Assembly (NCBI RefSeq): GCF_965230735.1
Contig: NZ_OZ246016.1
Span: 3,782,001-3,846,000, forward strand
Direction: 5' to 3'
DNA length: 64,000 nucleotides
DNA from: Motiliproteus sp965230735
Lineage (GTDB): Bacteria; Pseudomonadota; Gammaproteobacteria; Pseudomonadales; Balneatricaceae
The position numbers and the translations under genes were made by a program. Positions 17,366 through 25,939 of the stretch are shown here, one piece after another. Position 1 is the stretch's first letter; the number at the start of each line of letters is the position of its first letter. Under the pieces are notes generated by a model. The model was not told where the DNA came from and ran no database searches. It saw nothing but the letters and a program-made list of their open reading frames with translations.

Positions 17366-18241
17366 ATAACACGGGTACAACTGGAAGTGTTCTCGCTGCT
17401 GGCCGAGCTGCGCGGCTTCACCCGGGTGGGCCAACGCCTGGGGATCAGTCAGTCCGCCGTATCCCACGCTCTCAAGAGCCTGGAGTCTGACCTCGGGGTG
17501 GGTCTGTTCGATCGCACCTCATCCCAGATCGAGTTAACCGACATCGGCGCCCGACTGCTGCCCCGTGCCCGGGAGATTCTGGGACTGACGCAAACGATCC
17601 AGCAGGAGGCGGCTGACTACCTCGGCCTGCGTCAGGGAAGCCTGCGAATCGGCTCCTTTGGTCCCACCTCCACGCTGGTATTGCTGCCACCTATCTTGGA
17701 AGCCTTTCACCGCGACTACCCCAATATCGAAGTCCATATCCAAGAAGGCAGCGATGCCGACGTGGTTCACTGGATACAGCAACGTCAGGTTGATCTGGGG
17801 TTCGTGGTACTGGACGATGAGCGGTTCGAGACCTATCCACTGCTGGAGGATCAACTGGTGGCGCTGGTACCGACCGACAGCGAGCTAGCCCGATGCGACC
17901 AGATCAACTTGGAACGGTTATGCGGACAGCGCTTCATTATGACTGAAGCCGGATCGAGCCCGTTGATCGAGCGACTTTTCAACGATGCCGATCTGGTGCC
18001 GAGCATCAGCTCGCGGACCTCGCAGGTATTGAGCACCATGACGCTGGTGTCCCGGGGCGAAGGAGTCGCTATCGTCGCCGAATCCGCCATTCCGTCGATG
18101 GTAACGATGCCGGGACTGGCGATCAGGCCGCTATCGCCCAATCGCCATCGACGAGTCGGCCTGGCGCTGCTCGACAGCCGTAGAGCGACCCCGGCGACTC
18201 TCGCCTTCATCCAAATCGCAACCCGCGAACAAACGCCTTAG
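17366..18241 (+). CDS. LysR-family regulator with apparent AUA start
   Basis: A LysR protein of about 291 aa. The HTH contains GQRLGISQSAVSHALKSLES and the effector domain follows (SLRIGSFGPTSTLVLLP). No ATG, GTG or TTG occurs at the expected N-terminus. The nearest standard start, GTG at 17387, would cut off the first residues of helix 1 (QLEVF) and has no ribosome site. An ATA at 17366 gives the canonical length and sits 7 nt after AAGGA at 17354-17358, just after an in-frame stop. Either AUA initiates, or ATG mutated to ATA and expression is weak. ATAA and TTAT half-sites lie at 17313-17335 in the divergent interval with the EamA gene. Confidence 0.75.
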   Translation: MTRVQLEVFSLLAELRGFTRVGQRLGISQSAVSHALKSLESDLGVGLFDRTSSQIELTDIGARLLPRAREILGLTQTIQQEAADYLGLRQGSLRIGSFGPTSTLVLLPPILEAFHRDYPNIEVHIQEGSDADVVHWIQQRQVDLGFVVLDDERFETYPLLEDQLVALVPTDSELARCDQINLERLCGQRFIMTEAGSSPLIERLFNDADLVPSISSRTSQVLSTMTLVSRGEGVAIVAESAIPSMVTMPGLAIRPLSPNRHRRVGLALLDSRRATPATLAFIQIATREQTP

Positions 18242-18364
18242 GGTCACGCCCACCCCGGAACGTTGAAGCATCCAGCCTGCCGAGTCTGTATCGGCTTTCC
18301 TGACTATACTCTTGCGACCCCCGCGACGCCGAGCCGAGCCAAATCCACCTTCGGGAGCCCCGCG

Positions 18365-18661
18365 ATGAGCAAGGCCTACAATATCGTCAATATCACCGCC
18401 ATCCACGATCAGCAGAAGTTCAATGACTATGTGGTCGGCCACCTTCCGACCGTCGAGCAGTACGGCGGCCGTTTTCTGGTCAAGGGCTATCGGGGCGAAG
18501 TACTGGAGGGAGAGATGCCCAGCAACCTGATGGTGGTCCACGAGTTCCCCAGCATCGAACAGTTCAGGGCCTGGTATGATTCGCCGGAGTATCGCCCCTG
18601 GAAAGCCCTGCGCCAGTCCTGCGCGACTATCAATGCTATTTTGACCGAGGGCGAGTCGTAG
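18365..18661 (+). CDS. DUF1330 domain protein
   Basis: A 98-aa ferredoxin-like (dimeric alpha-beta barrel) protein: AYNIVNITAIHDQQKFNDYVVGHLPTVEQYGGRFL and FPSIEQFRAWYDSPEYRPW are the DUF1330 hallmarks. The ATG at 18365 with GGGAG upstream is chosen; an upstream in-frame start at 18263 adds an unlike leader. The family has no assigned reaction. It stands alone between the LysR and hisA-like genes. Confidence 0.85.
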   Translation: MSKAYNIVNITAIHDQQKFNDYVVGHLPTVEQYGGRFLVKGYRGEVLEGEMPSNLMVVHEFPSIEQFRAWYDSPEYRPWKALRQSCATINAILTEGES

Positions 18662-18736
18662 CCATCATCACAAGCTTCGTCGACTCAAGCGGGTACGCTA
18701 TAATCCGGCCCCTATCCACTCTTCGAGGACTTCAGC

Positions 18737-19492
18737 TTGACCCAGTTCCGCCCCTGTATCGACCTGCATCAGGGCCAGGTCAAACAGATTGTCGGTGGCA
18801 GCCTGAATGACCAGGGCGCCGCGACCAATTTTGTCAGCAGTCAGGATTCAGGCTACTACGCCGAACTTTACCGCCGCCACAACCTGACCGGCGGCCATGT
18901 GATCGCCCTCGGTCCGGGCAACAAGGAGCAGGCGATCAAGGCGCTGCAGGCCTGGCCCCAGGGGTTGCAGTTTGGCGGTGGCGTCAATGCCGATAATGCG
19001 GCCGAGTTTCTCGAAGCCGGCGCCTCCCACCTGATCGTCACCTCCTACCTGTTCGAAGGCGGCCAGTTCAGTTGGGAACGGTTGGAGAAGATCAAGGCCG
19101 AAGTCGGTCGCGAGCGGCTGGTTCTGGATCTGAGCTGCCGTAAAACCGACGACGGCTGGCATATCGCCACCGATCGCTGGCAGACGGTGACCGAGCTGGC
19201 CATCACCCCCGAGACTTTGGCCGAGCTGGAGAGCCACTGCGATGAATTCCTGATCCATGCCGCCGATGTCGAAGGACTGCAGGGCGGTATCGACGAAGCG
19301 CTGGTCAGCCTGCTCGGTGCCCATGCACGGATTCCGATCACCTACGCCGGTGGCGCGCGCTCGCTGGAAGACCTGAAGCAGGTCGAGCAGCTCTCCAACG
19401 GTCGAGTCGATCTGACCATCGGCAGTGCGCTGGATATCTTCGGCGGTCAAGGCGTCACGCTGGAGGAGTGCATCCAGTGGAATCAGCGCTGA
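18737..19492 (+). CDS. hisA: HisA isomerase, eukaryotic (HIS6-like) type
   Basis: A 251-aa TIM-barrel protein. Motifs are those of the fungal/plant form of 5'-ProFAR isomerase rather than ordinary bacterial HisA: CIDLHQGQVKQIVGG, LQFGGGVN, LDLSCRKT, FLIHAADVEGLQGGIDE, YAGGARSLEDLK and VDLTIGSALDIFGG. It should isomerise ProFAR to PRFAR in histidine synthesis. The start is TTG at 18737 with GAGG 8 nt upstream; no ATG fits. No other his gene is nearby, so it is an orphan either replacing or duplicating the normal hisA. Confidence 0.88.
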   Translation: MTQFRPCIDLHQGQVKQIVGGSLNDQGAATNFVSSQDSGYYAELYRRHNLTGGHVIALGPGNKEQAIKALQAWPQGLQFGGGVNADNAAEFLEAGASHLIVTSYLFEGGQFSWERLEKIKAEVGRERLVLDLSCRKTDDGWHIATDRWQTVTELAITPETLAELESHCDEFLIHAADVEGLQGGIDEALVSLLGAHARIPITYAGGARSLEDLKQVEQLSNGRVDLTIGSALDIFGGQGVTLEECIQWNQR

Positions 19493-19515
19493 GTTGCTGA
19501 CAGCGATCGACCTAC

Positions 19516-19995
19516 ATGAGCACTGAATTCTGCCCCCTGCCCGACGGCGCCCGACTCTGGTACTGGGATGATTTTGCCCCGGGGCAGTGCTATCAGTTGG
19601 GCCGTTACTACCTCTCCAAGCAGGAGATCCTGGAGTTCGGTCGCCACTACGATCCGCTCACTATCCATACCGATGAAGCGGGGGCGAAACAGACCCCGCT
19701 GGGCGGCCTGTGCGCCAGTGGCATCCAAACCATTGCGGTGGCCCAAAAGTTACAGATCGAACAGCTGTTCAGCAAAACCGCCATCGTCGCCGGCGCCAGC
19801 ATGAACAACCTGAAGCTTCGTCGGCCGGTTTGGCCGGATCAGTCGCTCAGCGCCCGGATAAAGATTCAACGCTGCTACCGCATGCCGACCAACGCCAAGC
19901 ACGGAATGGTCGAATACCAGATGTGGGTGCTGGATCAGCAAGGTGCCCGTGTCGCCAGCTTTGAGATTGGCATCGTACTGCAGTGCCGGCCCTAG
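19516..19995 (+). CDS. MaoC-like hotdog dehydratase
   Basis: A 159-aa single hotdog domain with the hydratase-2 catalytic signature FGRHYDPLTIHTDEAGA (Asp and His of the active site are present) and GGLCASGIQTIA on the following helix. The family hydrates or dehydrates enoyl-CoA thioesters. It starts 24 nt after the HisA-like gene on the same strand, so the two may be cotranscribed by proximity alone. The substrate is unknown. Confidence 0.88.
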   Translation: MSTEFCPLPDGARLWYWDDFAPGQCYQLGRYYLSKQEILEFGRHYDPLTIHTDEAGAKQTPLGGLCASGIQTIAVAQKLQIEQLFSKTAIVAGASMNNLKLRRPVWPDQSLSARIKIQRCYRMPTNAKHGMVEYQMWVLDQQGARVASFEIGIVLQCRP

Positions 19996-20017
19996 GCCCC
20001 TACAGCAGACTCGGCGC

Positions 20018-20803
20018 CTACCAACTGAGTCGATACCAGCCCCGACTTTGCTGCAATCGAAGCTCCAGCCCATACAGGCGGCTGAGGTTGTCGCTGTTCA
20101 GCACCTCGGCCTTGGGTCCGTCGGCCAGGATCTTACCGTTCGAGATCAGCACCACCCGCTCGATCTCGGGAATAATCTCCTCTACATGGTGGGTGGCCAG
20201 CAACAGCGAACGCTCCGCTCGGCATAACTGCCTAAGGGTCGTGAGCAGCTGAAACGCCGCACCGATATCGAGCCCGGCGGTGGGTTCGTCCATGATCAAC
20301 AGCTCCGGCTGATGGATCAGCGCACGCGCCAACAGAAATCGGCGCTGCTGACCGGTGGACATCCGCTGATACATCCGCTCTTCCAGCTCGCTCACCCCGA
20401 GCGAAGCAATCGCGGCCCGGGCTTCATCGAGCTGCTGTGGTGACGGCTGCAGATGGGTGTGGGCGCCGATAGCGCCGAAAAAGCCGGACACCACCACCTC
20501 CAGCCCGGTGGAGTAAGGCGTATAGCCAGTCTGAAGGTCGTGGGAAACCAAGCCGATCTTGCGGCGAAGCTCCCACAGGTTGACCGTTTCGGAGCCATAG
20601 AGCCTGACATAACTGTTCGGGCGGACCACCGGATAGATCTCACGGGAGATCAGCTTCAGCAGGCTGCTCTTACCCGAACCGTTGGGGCCGAGAATCGCCA
20701 CCCGCTGCTGTGGCTGCAAACAGAAGGACAGGTCGTCGAAGACCTGCAGATCCTCCCGGTAGGCACTGACGTTGGTTATCTCGACAATCAGCTGGCGCTT
20801 CAC
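20018..20803 (-). CDS. Orphan ABC transporter ATP-binding protein
   Basis: A 261-aa ATPase with Walker A GPNGSGKSS, signature MSTGQQRR (variant of LSGGQ), Walker B LLIMDEPTAGLD and switch His in LATHHVEEI. The GTG at 20803 follows GGGGAG; an ATG four codons upstream is possible but has no ribosome site. No membrane partner is adjacent. It resembles ModF/YlmA-type ATPases involved in metal or cofactor traffic, but the cargo cannot be named. The binding-protein gene upstream on the same strand (20834) may or may not be a partner. Confidence 0.85.
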   Translation of the reverse strand: MKRQLIVEITNVSAYREDLQVFDDLSFCLQPQQRVAILGPNGSGKSSLLKLISREIYPVVRPNSYVRLYGSETVNLWELRRKIGLVSHDLQTGYTPYSTGLEVVVSGFFGAIGAHTHLQPSPQQLDEARAAIASLGVSELEERMYQRMSTGQQRRFLLARALIHQPELLIMDEPTAGLDIGAAFQLLTTLRQLCRAERSLLLATHHVEEIIPEIERVVLISNGKILADGPKAEVLNSDNLSRLYGLELRLQQSRGWYRLSW

Positions 20804-20833
20804 ATCTCTCCCCATCTACGGCTTAACAACGGC

Positions 20834-21613
20834 TCAAGGGGTTAGCGTACTGCCGGGGCTGACATGTTGTGCCACCAGGTGTTCAACTTGGCCGCTGGCC
20901 TGGAGATCCGCAAGGCTGGCATCAAACCGGTTCATCAGGGCTTGAGCGTTGGGGTGAGTTTTGGGAATGATCAGGTGGTGACCGATTCGGACAAAGGGTT
21001 TCGACAGTACCTGAAATGCCAGTTTGCCGTCTATCTGTCTGCGTTTGAGGGTCTCGGCGGTGGTCTTGTTGGTCATCACCAGGTCGACCCGCTTTTTGCT
21101 CAACAACCGAAAACAGCCTTCCATATCGCTGGGATGCACAAGCGCAATATCGCCCTGTTGGTGCAGTTTCTTCAGGCCAAACAGGTTGTACCCGAGCGGC
21201 TTGCAGATCCGCAGCCCTTTCAGGTCAGCGTCCGACTCATATTTCAACGGCGAACCCGACAGCCCGATAAAGACCTCTTCCAGGTTATAAAGCGGCTTCG
21301 AAAACAGCCATGTCTTCTCGCGCTCCTCGTTCTTCGAGTACGCAAAGGTGCCTAAGAAACGTCCTCGCAAGGTAGTTTCATAACCCCGCTTCCAGGGGAG
21401 GTAACTGACCTCTACGTTCTCCCCCATCGCAGTGAATGCTAGCGTGATAATATCGGTGGCCAGGCCTCCGGCAGGCAGGTCCTTACCGGTAAAGGGCGGA
21501 AACTCCCCGGTAACGAGCTGATGATTGTCGGCTTTCGAGACAGCCGCCAACAATGCGAAGAGCAGCAAAGCGATAGCTCGGAGCGTACCGGCTCGGTATT
21601 GCTTGTTAGCCAT
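20834..21613 (-). CDS. Periplasmic family-3 solute-binding-like protein
   Basis: A 259-aa protein with an N-terminal signal (GTLRAIALLLFALLAAVSKA). The SBP_bac_3 fold is shown by LVTGEFPPFTGKDLPAGGLATDIITLAFTAMG, WKRGYETTLRGRFLGTFAYSKNEER and RVDLVMTNKTTAETLKR. Such single proteins in gammaproteobacteria often act as sensors or scavengers rather than transport subunits. It lies 30 nt upstream of the ABC ATPase gene, but no permease is present. Start MANKQ is preferred over a GTG four codons earlier; neither has a strong ribosome site. Confidence 0.82.
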   Translation of the reverse strand: MANKQYRAGTLRAIALLLFALLAAVSKADNHQLVTGEFPPFTGKDLPAGGLATDIITLAFTAMGENVEVSYLPWKRGYETTLRGRFLGTFAYSKNEEREKTWLFSKPLYNLEEVFIGLSGSPLKYESDADLKGLRICKPLGYNLFGLKKLHQQGDIALVHPSDMEGCFRLLSKKRVDLVMTNKTTAETLKRRQIDGKLAFQVLSKPFVRIGHHLIIPKTHPNAQALMNRFDASLADLQASGQVEHLVAQHVSPGSTLTP

Positions 21614-21747
21614 CGTAGGACTCACGGGAATAACTCACTTGCCTGCAATCCATGCAAAGCGACGACGAAGATACTGGAAGTTCCATTAAAAATAGACCAT
21701 CGCCACGATTCTGCCTTTTTTTGCCGGCTATTCCCTTCTCAGCAGCC

Positions 21748-22083
21748 TTATTGAGGCTGGCAGGGATAAAGTCGCTGTAACGATTCGGTGACGGCGTCGA
21801 GCAGCATCGGCGCCGCATTTGGGTTAGCCACGATATCTTCAACCACCGCCTTGCCAAGCTGACGATAGGATCGGTCAAAGCACCAATCAGTCCGGCCGGA
21901 GGTTTTCATCTGCTGCTTCAGGGTATCCCGAATTGCGGTGACATAACCCAGGCAAAAACCACTTTTTTCCGGCTGACTCTGGCAGATCGCCATAATATCC
22001 TGAGCGCTTGGCTTAGGCGCAGCCAGCGCCGGAAGACTCAGCAAGGCACATAACAACAGAACGGTGCGCGGAAGGATTTTCAT
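21748..22083 (-). CDS. Rap1a/Tai-type small periplasmic protein
   Basis: A 111-aa protein with a signal peptide (VLLLCALLSLPALA) and a mature helical domain with four Cys (CQSQ, SGFCLGYV, DWCFDRS, YPC), in the order seen in Rap1a/Tai immunity proteins (GFC-x-GY-x(n)-CF...NP). Family members protect against type VI amidase toxins, but many chromosomal copies are orphans. No toxin or T6SS gene is in the window, so immunity is not supported by context. The ATG at 22083 has GGGGA upstream. Confidence 0.75.
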   Translation of the reverse strand: MKILPRTVLLLCALLSLPALAAPKPSAQDIMAICQSQPEKSGFCLGYVTAIRDTLKQQMKTSGRTDWCFDRSYRQLGKAVVEDIVANPNAAPMLLDAVTESLQRLYPCQPQ

Positions 22084-22230
22084 TGGTTTCCCCATACGAA
22101 TCAGTCAACTAATCAGCCGCTAGTATACGCCCAGCCGGCTTGGATTCGGAACCGCAGAGAGGAGATAGCGCCGATGCGATTGGCATCAAAACACAGCAGA
22201 GAAGATTGAGCGATCGCCCAAAATGGAGGC

Positions 22231-22335
22231 GGCCCCACCAGCCACACCCCGGCACACAAATCCACCGCTGTGGCTGCTCCCTTCCGGGCCTGACCAGGTT
22301 CACGGCTTATCGTTGCGGGGGGACCAATGGGGCCA
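22231..22335 (-). ncRNA. ffs: 4.5S signal recognition particle RNA
   Basis: Read on the minus strand, the conserved apical loop CAGGTCAGGCCCGGAAGGGA followed by GCAGCC is present, closing with the matching arms. The two ends pair (GGCCCCA at the 5' side, TGGGGCC at the 3' side), giving the expected long hairpin of about 105 nt. A short T-tract (CATTTTGG) follows on the minus strand as a terminator. Ends are accurate to a few bases. Confidence 0.93.
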
Positions 22336-22399
22336 CCATAACGGCGATTTTCAACAATAGAAGATGAAGATCGGCAACAGGGGCGCGATTATCCCCGAT

Positions 22400-23020
22400 T
22401 CATTCGGAGGGCGCAACCGGGTTTTCCGCCTTTGCGGTACCCAAGCTACTGTTTGCAAGGTATTCCCGGATCATATGATCGGCAGCCGGATCATCCCATT
22501 CGACATAGCTGCGTAGAAAGCTGAGCACCCTGCCGTCTGCACCGATAAAGAAACTGGACGGAAACACGTCGACCGGAAACTCGTAACTGAACGCCAATTT
22601 GGAACCGGTATAGAGCTCCAGATGCTCTACCCCCAAACGCTTATAGTAGGCCTTGGCCCCTTCGTAGCCGCTACGATCCAGCGCCACGGCCACCACTTCG
22701 AAGCGTTCGGAACCCAGCCGCTGCTGGAGTCGGTCCAGCGACGGTAGTTCACGCAGACAGGGCGGACACCAGGTGGCCCAGAAGTTCAGCAGGATCAGCT
22801 TACCCTTAAACTGATCCAAGCTAACCGCCTCAGATTTGCCGCGGACGAAAGCTACCGAGTTGATCGTCAGCGGCGGTTTAATGGGGATAAAGCTGTTAAC
22901 GGTGCCGTCAGAGGGCTCCGTTTGTTCATGGTGAGCCTGCGCAGAAACCGTCAACCACAGCGCGGCCAAAAAACAGCCCAGCTGCCGCCGACGGTTTAAA
23001 GTCAACCATCGTATAAGCAT
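22400..23020 (-). CDS. TlpA-like periplasmic thioredoxin
   Basis: A 206-aa protein. The N-terminal hydrophobic segment (GCFLAALWLTVSAQA) is a signal or anchor. The thioredoxin fold has LILLNFWATWCPPCLRELP with the CPPC redox pair, and the cis-proline region VDVFPSSFFIG. TlpA/ResA-type proteins reduce disulfides in periplasmic targets such as apocytochromes or copper chaperones. The ATG at 23020 lies 4 nt after the stop of the Dnr-type regulator, so the two genes are translationally linked. Confidence 0.87.
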   Translation of the reverse strand: MLIRWLTLNRRRQLGCFLAALWLTVSAQAHHEQTEPSDGTVNSFIPIKPPLTINSVAFVRGKSEAVSLDQFKGKLILLNFWATWCPPCLRELPSLDRLQQRLGSERFEVVAVALDRSGYEGAKAYYKRLGVEHLELYTGSKLAFSYEFPVDVFPSSFFIGADGRVLSFLRSYVEWDDPAADHMIREYLANSSLGTAKAENPVAPSE

Positions 23021-23024
23021 TCGT

Positions 23025-23714
23025 TTACTCGAACTGATGCAACTGTTCGAGGCTAAGGATGGTGATTTCACGCCCCTTAACTTCGATAACCCCCTTTTGG
23101 GCCAGGGTCGACATTAAGCGCGAGAAGGTCTCGGGTTTGACCGACAAGCGGGAGGCGATGACATGCTTGGGTGAGTTCAGATAAAACTTACAGCCGTCTT
23201 TCGCGCCAGAGGGCAACTGACTGGCCAGGAAGCGAACCACCCGGTAGGTGGCGTTCTGCTGGGTCAGGTTGAACACGTCGTTCAGGCGAGAATGCAGGCG
23301 CATACTCAGGTCGCCCATGATCCGCATGCAGGCATCGACATTATGCTGCAGCAGCTCGTAATAGACGCCGCAATCAATGCCGTAAACCCGAGAGGCCTTG
23401 AGGGCCTGGGCACTAACCGGGAACTGAGCACGGCGCATAAACATCACCGCTTCGGCCACGGTCTGTCCGGGAGAGACGATCTCGATCACTTTCTCATTAC
23501 CGTCCGGCGCGGTACGGAACAGCTTGACCAGACCATCGGCCAGCAGGAAGAAGTGATCGGCGGGCTGCTCTTGGTAGAACAGCGTCTGTTCCGCCTTAAG
23601 CTCATACAACCGGACAGATTTGATCATCTGCTCCAGTTCTGATTCGGAAAAATTGGAAAACAGGAAATGACGACGAATGGCGGCCAACGCCAACTGCTGC
23701 TGTTGTGCATCCAT
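23025..23714 (-). CDS. Dnr-type CRP/FNR regulator
   Basis: A 229-aa regulator. The N-terminal cNMP-like sensing domain reads YQEQPADHFFLLADGLVKLFRTAPDGNEKVIEIVSPGQTVAEAVMF; a long dimer helix contains RLHSRLNDVFNLTQQNATYRVVRFLASQL; the C-terminal winged helix has VIASRLSVKPETFSRLMSTL. There is no FNR-type cysteine cluster. The layout and motifs resemble Pseudomonas DNR, a haem-dependent NO sensor for denitrification genes. No denitrification gene is in view; the adjacent TlpA-like protein suggests a redox or cytochrome link. Confidence 0.88.
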   Translation of the reverse strand: MDAQQQQLALAAIRRHFLFSNFSESELEQMIKSVRLYELKAEQTLFYQEQPADHFFLLADGLVKLFRTAPDGNEKVIEIVSPGQTVAEAVMFMRRAQFPVSAQALKASRVYGIDCGVYYELLQHNVDACMRIMGDLSMRLHSRLNDVFNLTQQNATYRVVRFLASQLPSGAKDGCKFYLNSPKHVIASRLSVKPETFSRLMSTLAQKGVIEVKGREITILSLEQLHQFE

Positions 23715-24007
23715 AAATATAAGGTGATCCTGAACCCAGAAATGTCAGTGAATTTATTGTTCTAAGCGCTTAGGCGCTAGCGGCTATTGTAGCGAACACT
23801 TGAATCGTTTTCTTCACCTAATAGTCGACAGCGTGATTCTCAAACATCGAGATCACCGCATTAACACTTAACCCTATCTCCTTGACTCTGTGTTGGTAAC
23901 AACTCTTCCCTATGGCGGTAAAACGAATTGCCCTTCCTACCGCACCGACTGCTTCAAATGAAGCATCGAGTGTGATCAATCCCAAACAGGCTAACTGTTC
24001 AGGGCGT
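23715..24007. other. Gene-free interval upstream of Dnr-type gene
   Basis: A 293-bp stretch between the acyl-CoA ligase stop and the Dnr-type start. It holds a perfect 12-bp palindrome, CTAAGCGCTTAG (23762-23773), about 50 bp before the regulator, a candidate operator. No FNR/DNR box (TTGAT-N4-ATCAA), gene or clear terminator was seen. Confidence 0.5.
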
Positions 24008-25642
24008 TTACACCATCGTGCGGATCACCTTCTTATCGATCTTGCCCACACTGGTCTTGGGCAGCGCCTCGACCAGTACGATACGCTCCGGCACCGCCCA
24101 CTTGGCAATCTCACCCTGCTCAACAAATTGTTGAAGGTGCTGCTGAACCTTTGCCAGATCCAACTCGGCATCGGCACAAGGCACGATCATGGCCAGTGGG
24201 CGTTCATCCCAGCGTTCATCGGGGACGCCGACCACGGCCACTTCGGCCACCGCCTCATGCTTACTGATCAGGTTCTCCAGTTCGATGGTTGAGATCCATT
24301 CCCCACCGGTTTTGATCACGTCCTTGATTCGGTCCTTGATCTGCACCACATGGGCGGGATCGATCGACGCCACATCGCCGGTATGCAGCCAACCACCGTC
24401 CCAGAGCTCCTCGCTCTTTTGCGGATCCTTGAAATAGCCCTGGGTCAGCCAGGGTGCGCGGGCGACGATCTCTCCAACCGCTTCGCCATCATGTACGACC
24501 GAGTTACCCTCCGGGTCGACGATTCTTAGGTCCACCATTGGTACCGGGATACCGGTCCTGATTCGGGCTCCGGTTTGCTGTTCGGCCGGAAGTTGGCGCG
24601 CCTGCTCGTCCAGATTCACCATCGTCAGCAACGGACAGGTCTCGGACATACCGTAAGCCGTAACGAAGTTGATACCACGACGGGCCATCTCCTCGGACAG
24701 CGCCTGGGTCGGTGCCGCACCTCCGGTCAGCATGTTCCAGCCTTGAAGATCAGCTGTTTTGGCCGACTCACAGCCAAGCACCATCTGCAACACGGTCGGG
24801 ACCCCATGGGAAAAGGTAACTCCCTCACGCTGGAACAGTTGAATCAGCTTGTCGGGTTCGTAACGGCCCGGATACACCTGCTTCACACCCAGCATGGTAG
24901 CGACATAGGGCACTCCCCAGGCATGGACATGAAACATCGGGGTCATCGGCATGTAAACATCGTCGCTGCGCAACATAGGCACCGAATCCATACAACCTAA
25001 TGCCGGCGCCATCGCCAGCGTATGCAGCACCAACTGGCGATGACTGAAGTAGACGCCTTTCGGATTTCCCGTGGTACCGGTGGTGTAGAAAGTGGTGGCG
25101 ATAGAGTTTTCATCGAAATCCGGGAACTCAAAGTCCGACGAAGCCACCGACAACAGCGCCTCGTATTCGCCGATCACTTTCAGCTCGGTAGCTGGAGCCT
25201 TGGTGTCGGTCAGCTGAATATAACCACGCACGCTCTCGAGTGAGTCGGCGACCTGCTCTATGAGCGGCAGGAAGTCGTCATGGACCAGCACCAGATCATC
25301 TTCGGCATGGTTCATGGTGTAGATGATCTGTTCAGGGCTCAAGCGTACATTCACATGATGCAGTACCGCGCCGATCATCGGCACAGCAAAATAGGCTTCC
25401 AGATAGCGATGACTGTCCCAATCCAAGACCGCCACAGTATCCCCGGCACCGATTCCGGCTTCCGCCAACGCATTAGCCAAGCGGGCAATGCGCTCATTCA
25501 GGGTCAGGTAGTTATAGCGGCAGATATCGCTGTAAACGATCTCACGATCGGGATAATAACGCTGACCAGACAACAGCAGGTTTTTGATCAGCAAAGGCGA
25601 GTTGTGGGCGTTCCGCGCCGGTTCCAGAATCCGTGTCTTCAT
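24008..25642 (-). CDS. AMP-forming fatty acyl-CoA ligase (AlkK-like)
   Basis: A 544-aa adenylate-forming enzyme. P-loop-like motif FYTTGTTGNPKGVYFSHRQ, A5 YGMSETCP, A7 GGWLHTGDVASID and A10 KTSVGKIDKK with the catalytic Lys near the C-terminus. Overall resemblance is to the medium/long-chain ligases of the AlkK and FadD-like group (N-terminus SPLLIKNLLLSGQRYYPD). It should activate a fatty acid to acyl-CoA for degradation or incorporation. AAGGAG precedes the ATG. It is monocistronic, just outside the polysaccharide cluster. Confidence 0.9.
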   Translation of the reverse strand: MKTRILEPARNAHNSPLLIKNLLLSGQRYYPDREIVYSDICRYNYLTLNERIARLANALAEAGIGAGDTVAVLDWDSHRYLEAYFAVPMIGAVLHHVNVRLSPEQIIYTMNHAEDDLVLVHDDFLPLIEQVADSLESVRGYIQLTDTKAPATELKVIGEYEALLSVASSDFEFPDFDENSIATTFYTTGTTGNPKGVYFSHRQLVLHTLAMAPALGCMDSVPMLRSDDVYMPMTPMFHVHAWGVPYVATMLGVKQVYPGRYEPDKLIQLFQREGVTFSHGVPTVLQMVLGCESAKTADLQGWNMLTGGAAPTQALSEEMARRGINFVTAYGMSETCPLLTMVNLDEQARQLPAEQQTGARIRTGIPVPMVDLRIVDPEGNSVVHDGEAVGEIVARAPWLTQGYFKDPQKSEELWDGGWLHTGDVASIDPAHVVQIKDRIKDVIKTGGEWISTIELENLISKHEAVAEVAVVGVPDERWDERPLAMIVPCADAELDLAKVQQHLQQFVEQGEIAKWAVPERIVLVEALPKTSVGKIDKKVIRTMV

Positions 25643-25939
25643 TGGAGCTCCTTGGATATAACAATTATCGGCCCGTCGGCCTATTCCAAGCGTAGCTCCA
25701 TTGTGGGTAGCTGCCAGCCCAAGCGCTGTTTCTAAACGGATAGCAATTGAGCAGACCGGATGACGATGATTGCCCCCCTAGCGCGGGGAGAGCCCTAAAG
25801 GGCAACAAAAGAAGTGTTGCCAATCGAAGCAAGAATAGAGAGGCCGACTTATATGCGAAAGAAAGAGCCCTACCGTGATCAAAGAACGATCGGACTGTTA
25901 GTTCCCCAACAAGTAGCTGAAGACTAGTGACAATTGATC
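25643..25939. other. Gene-free interval at the 3' end of the polysaccharide cluster
   Basis: A 297-bp stretch between manC and the acyl-CoA ligase start. GGCAACA-N7-TGTTGCC (25801-25821) and GCCCT-AA-AGGGC (25792-25803) could form hairpins ending the minus-strand operon, but no convincing U-tract follows. No gene seen. Confidence 0.45.

Noticed and set aside
21748..22083. Type VI effector-immunity locus
   Set aside because: There is no effector, VgrG, Hcp or PAAR gene anywhere in the window.
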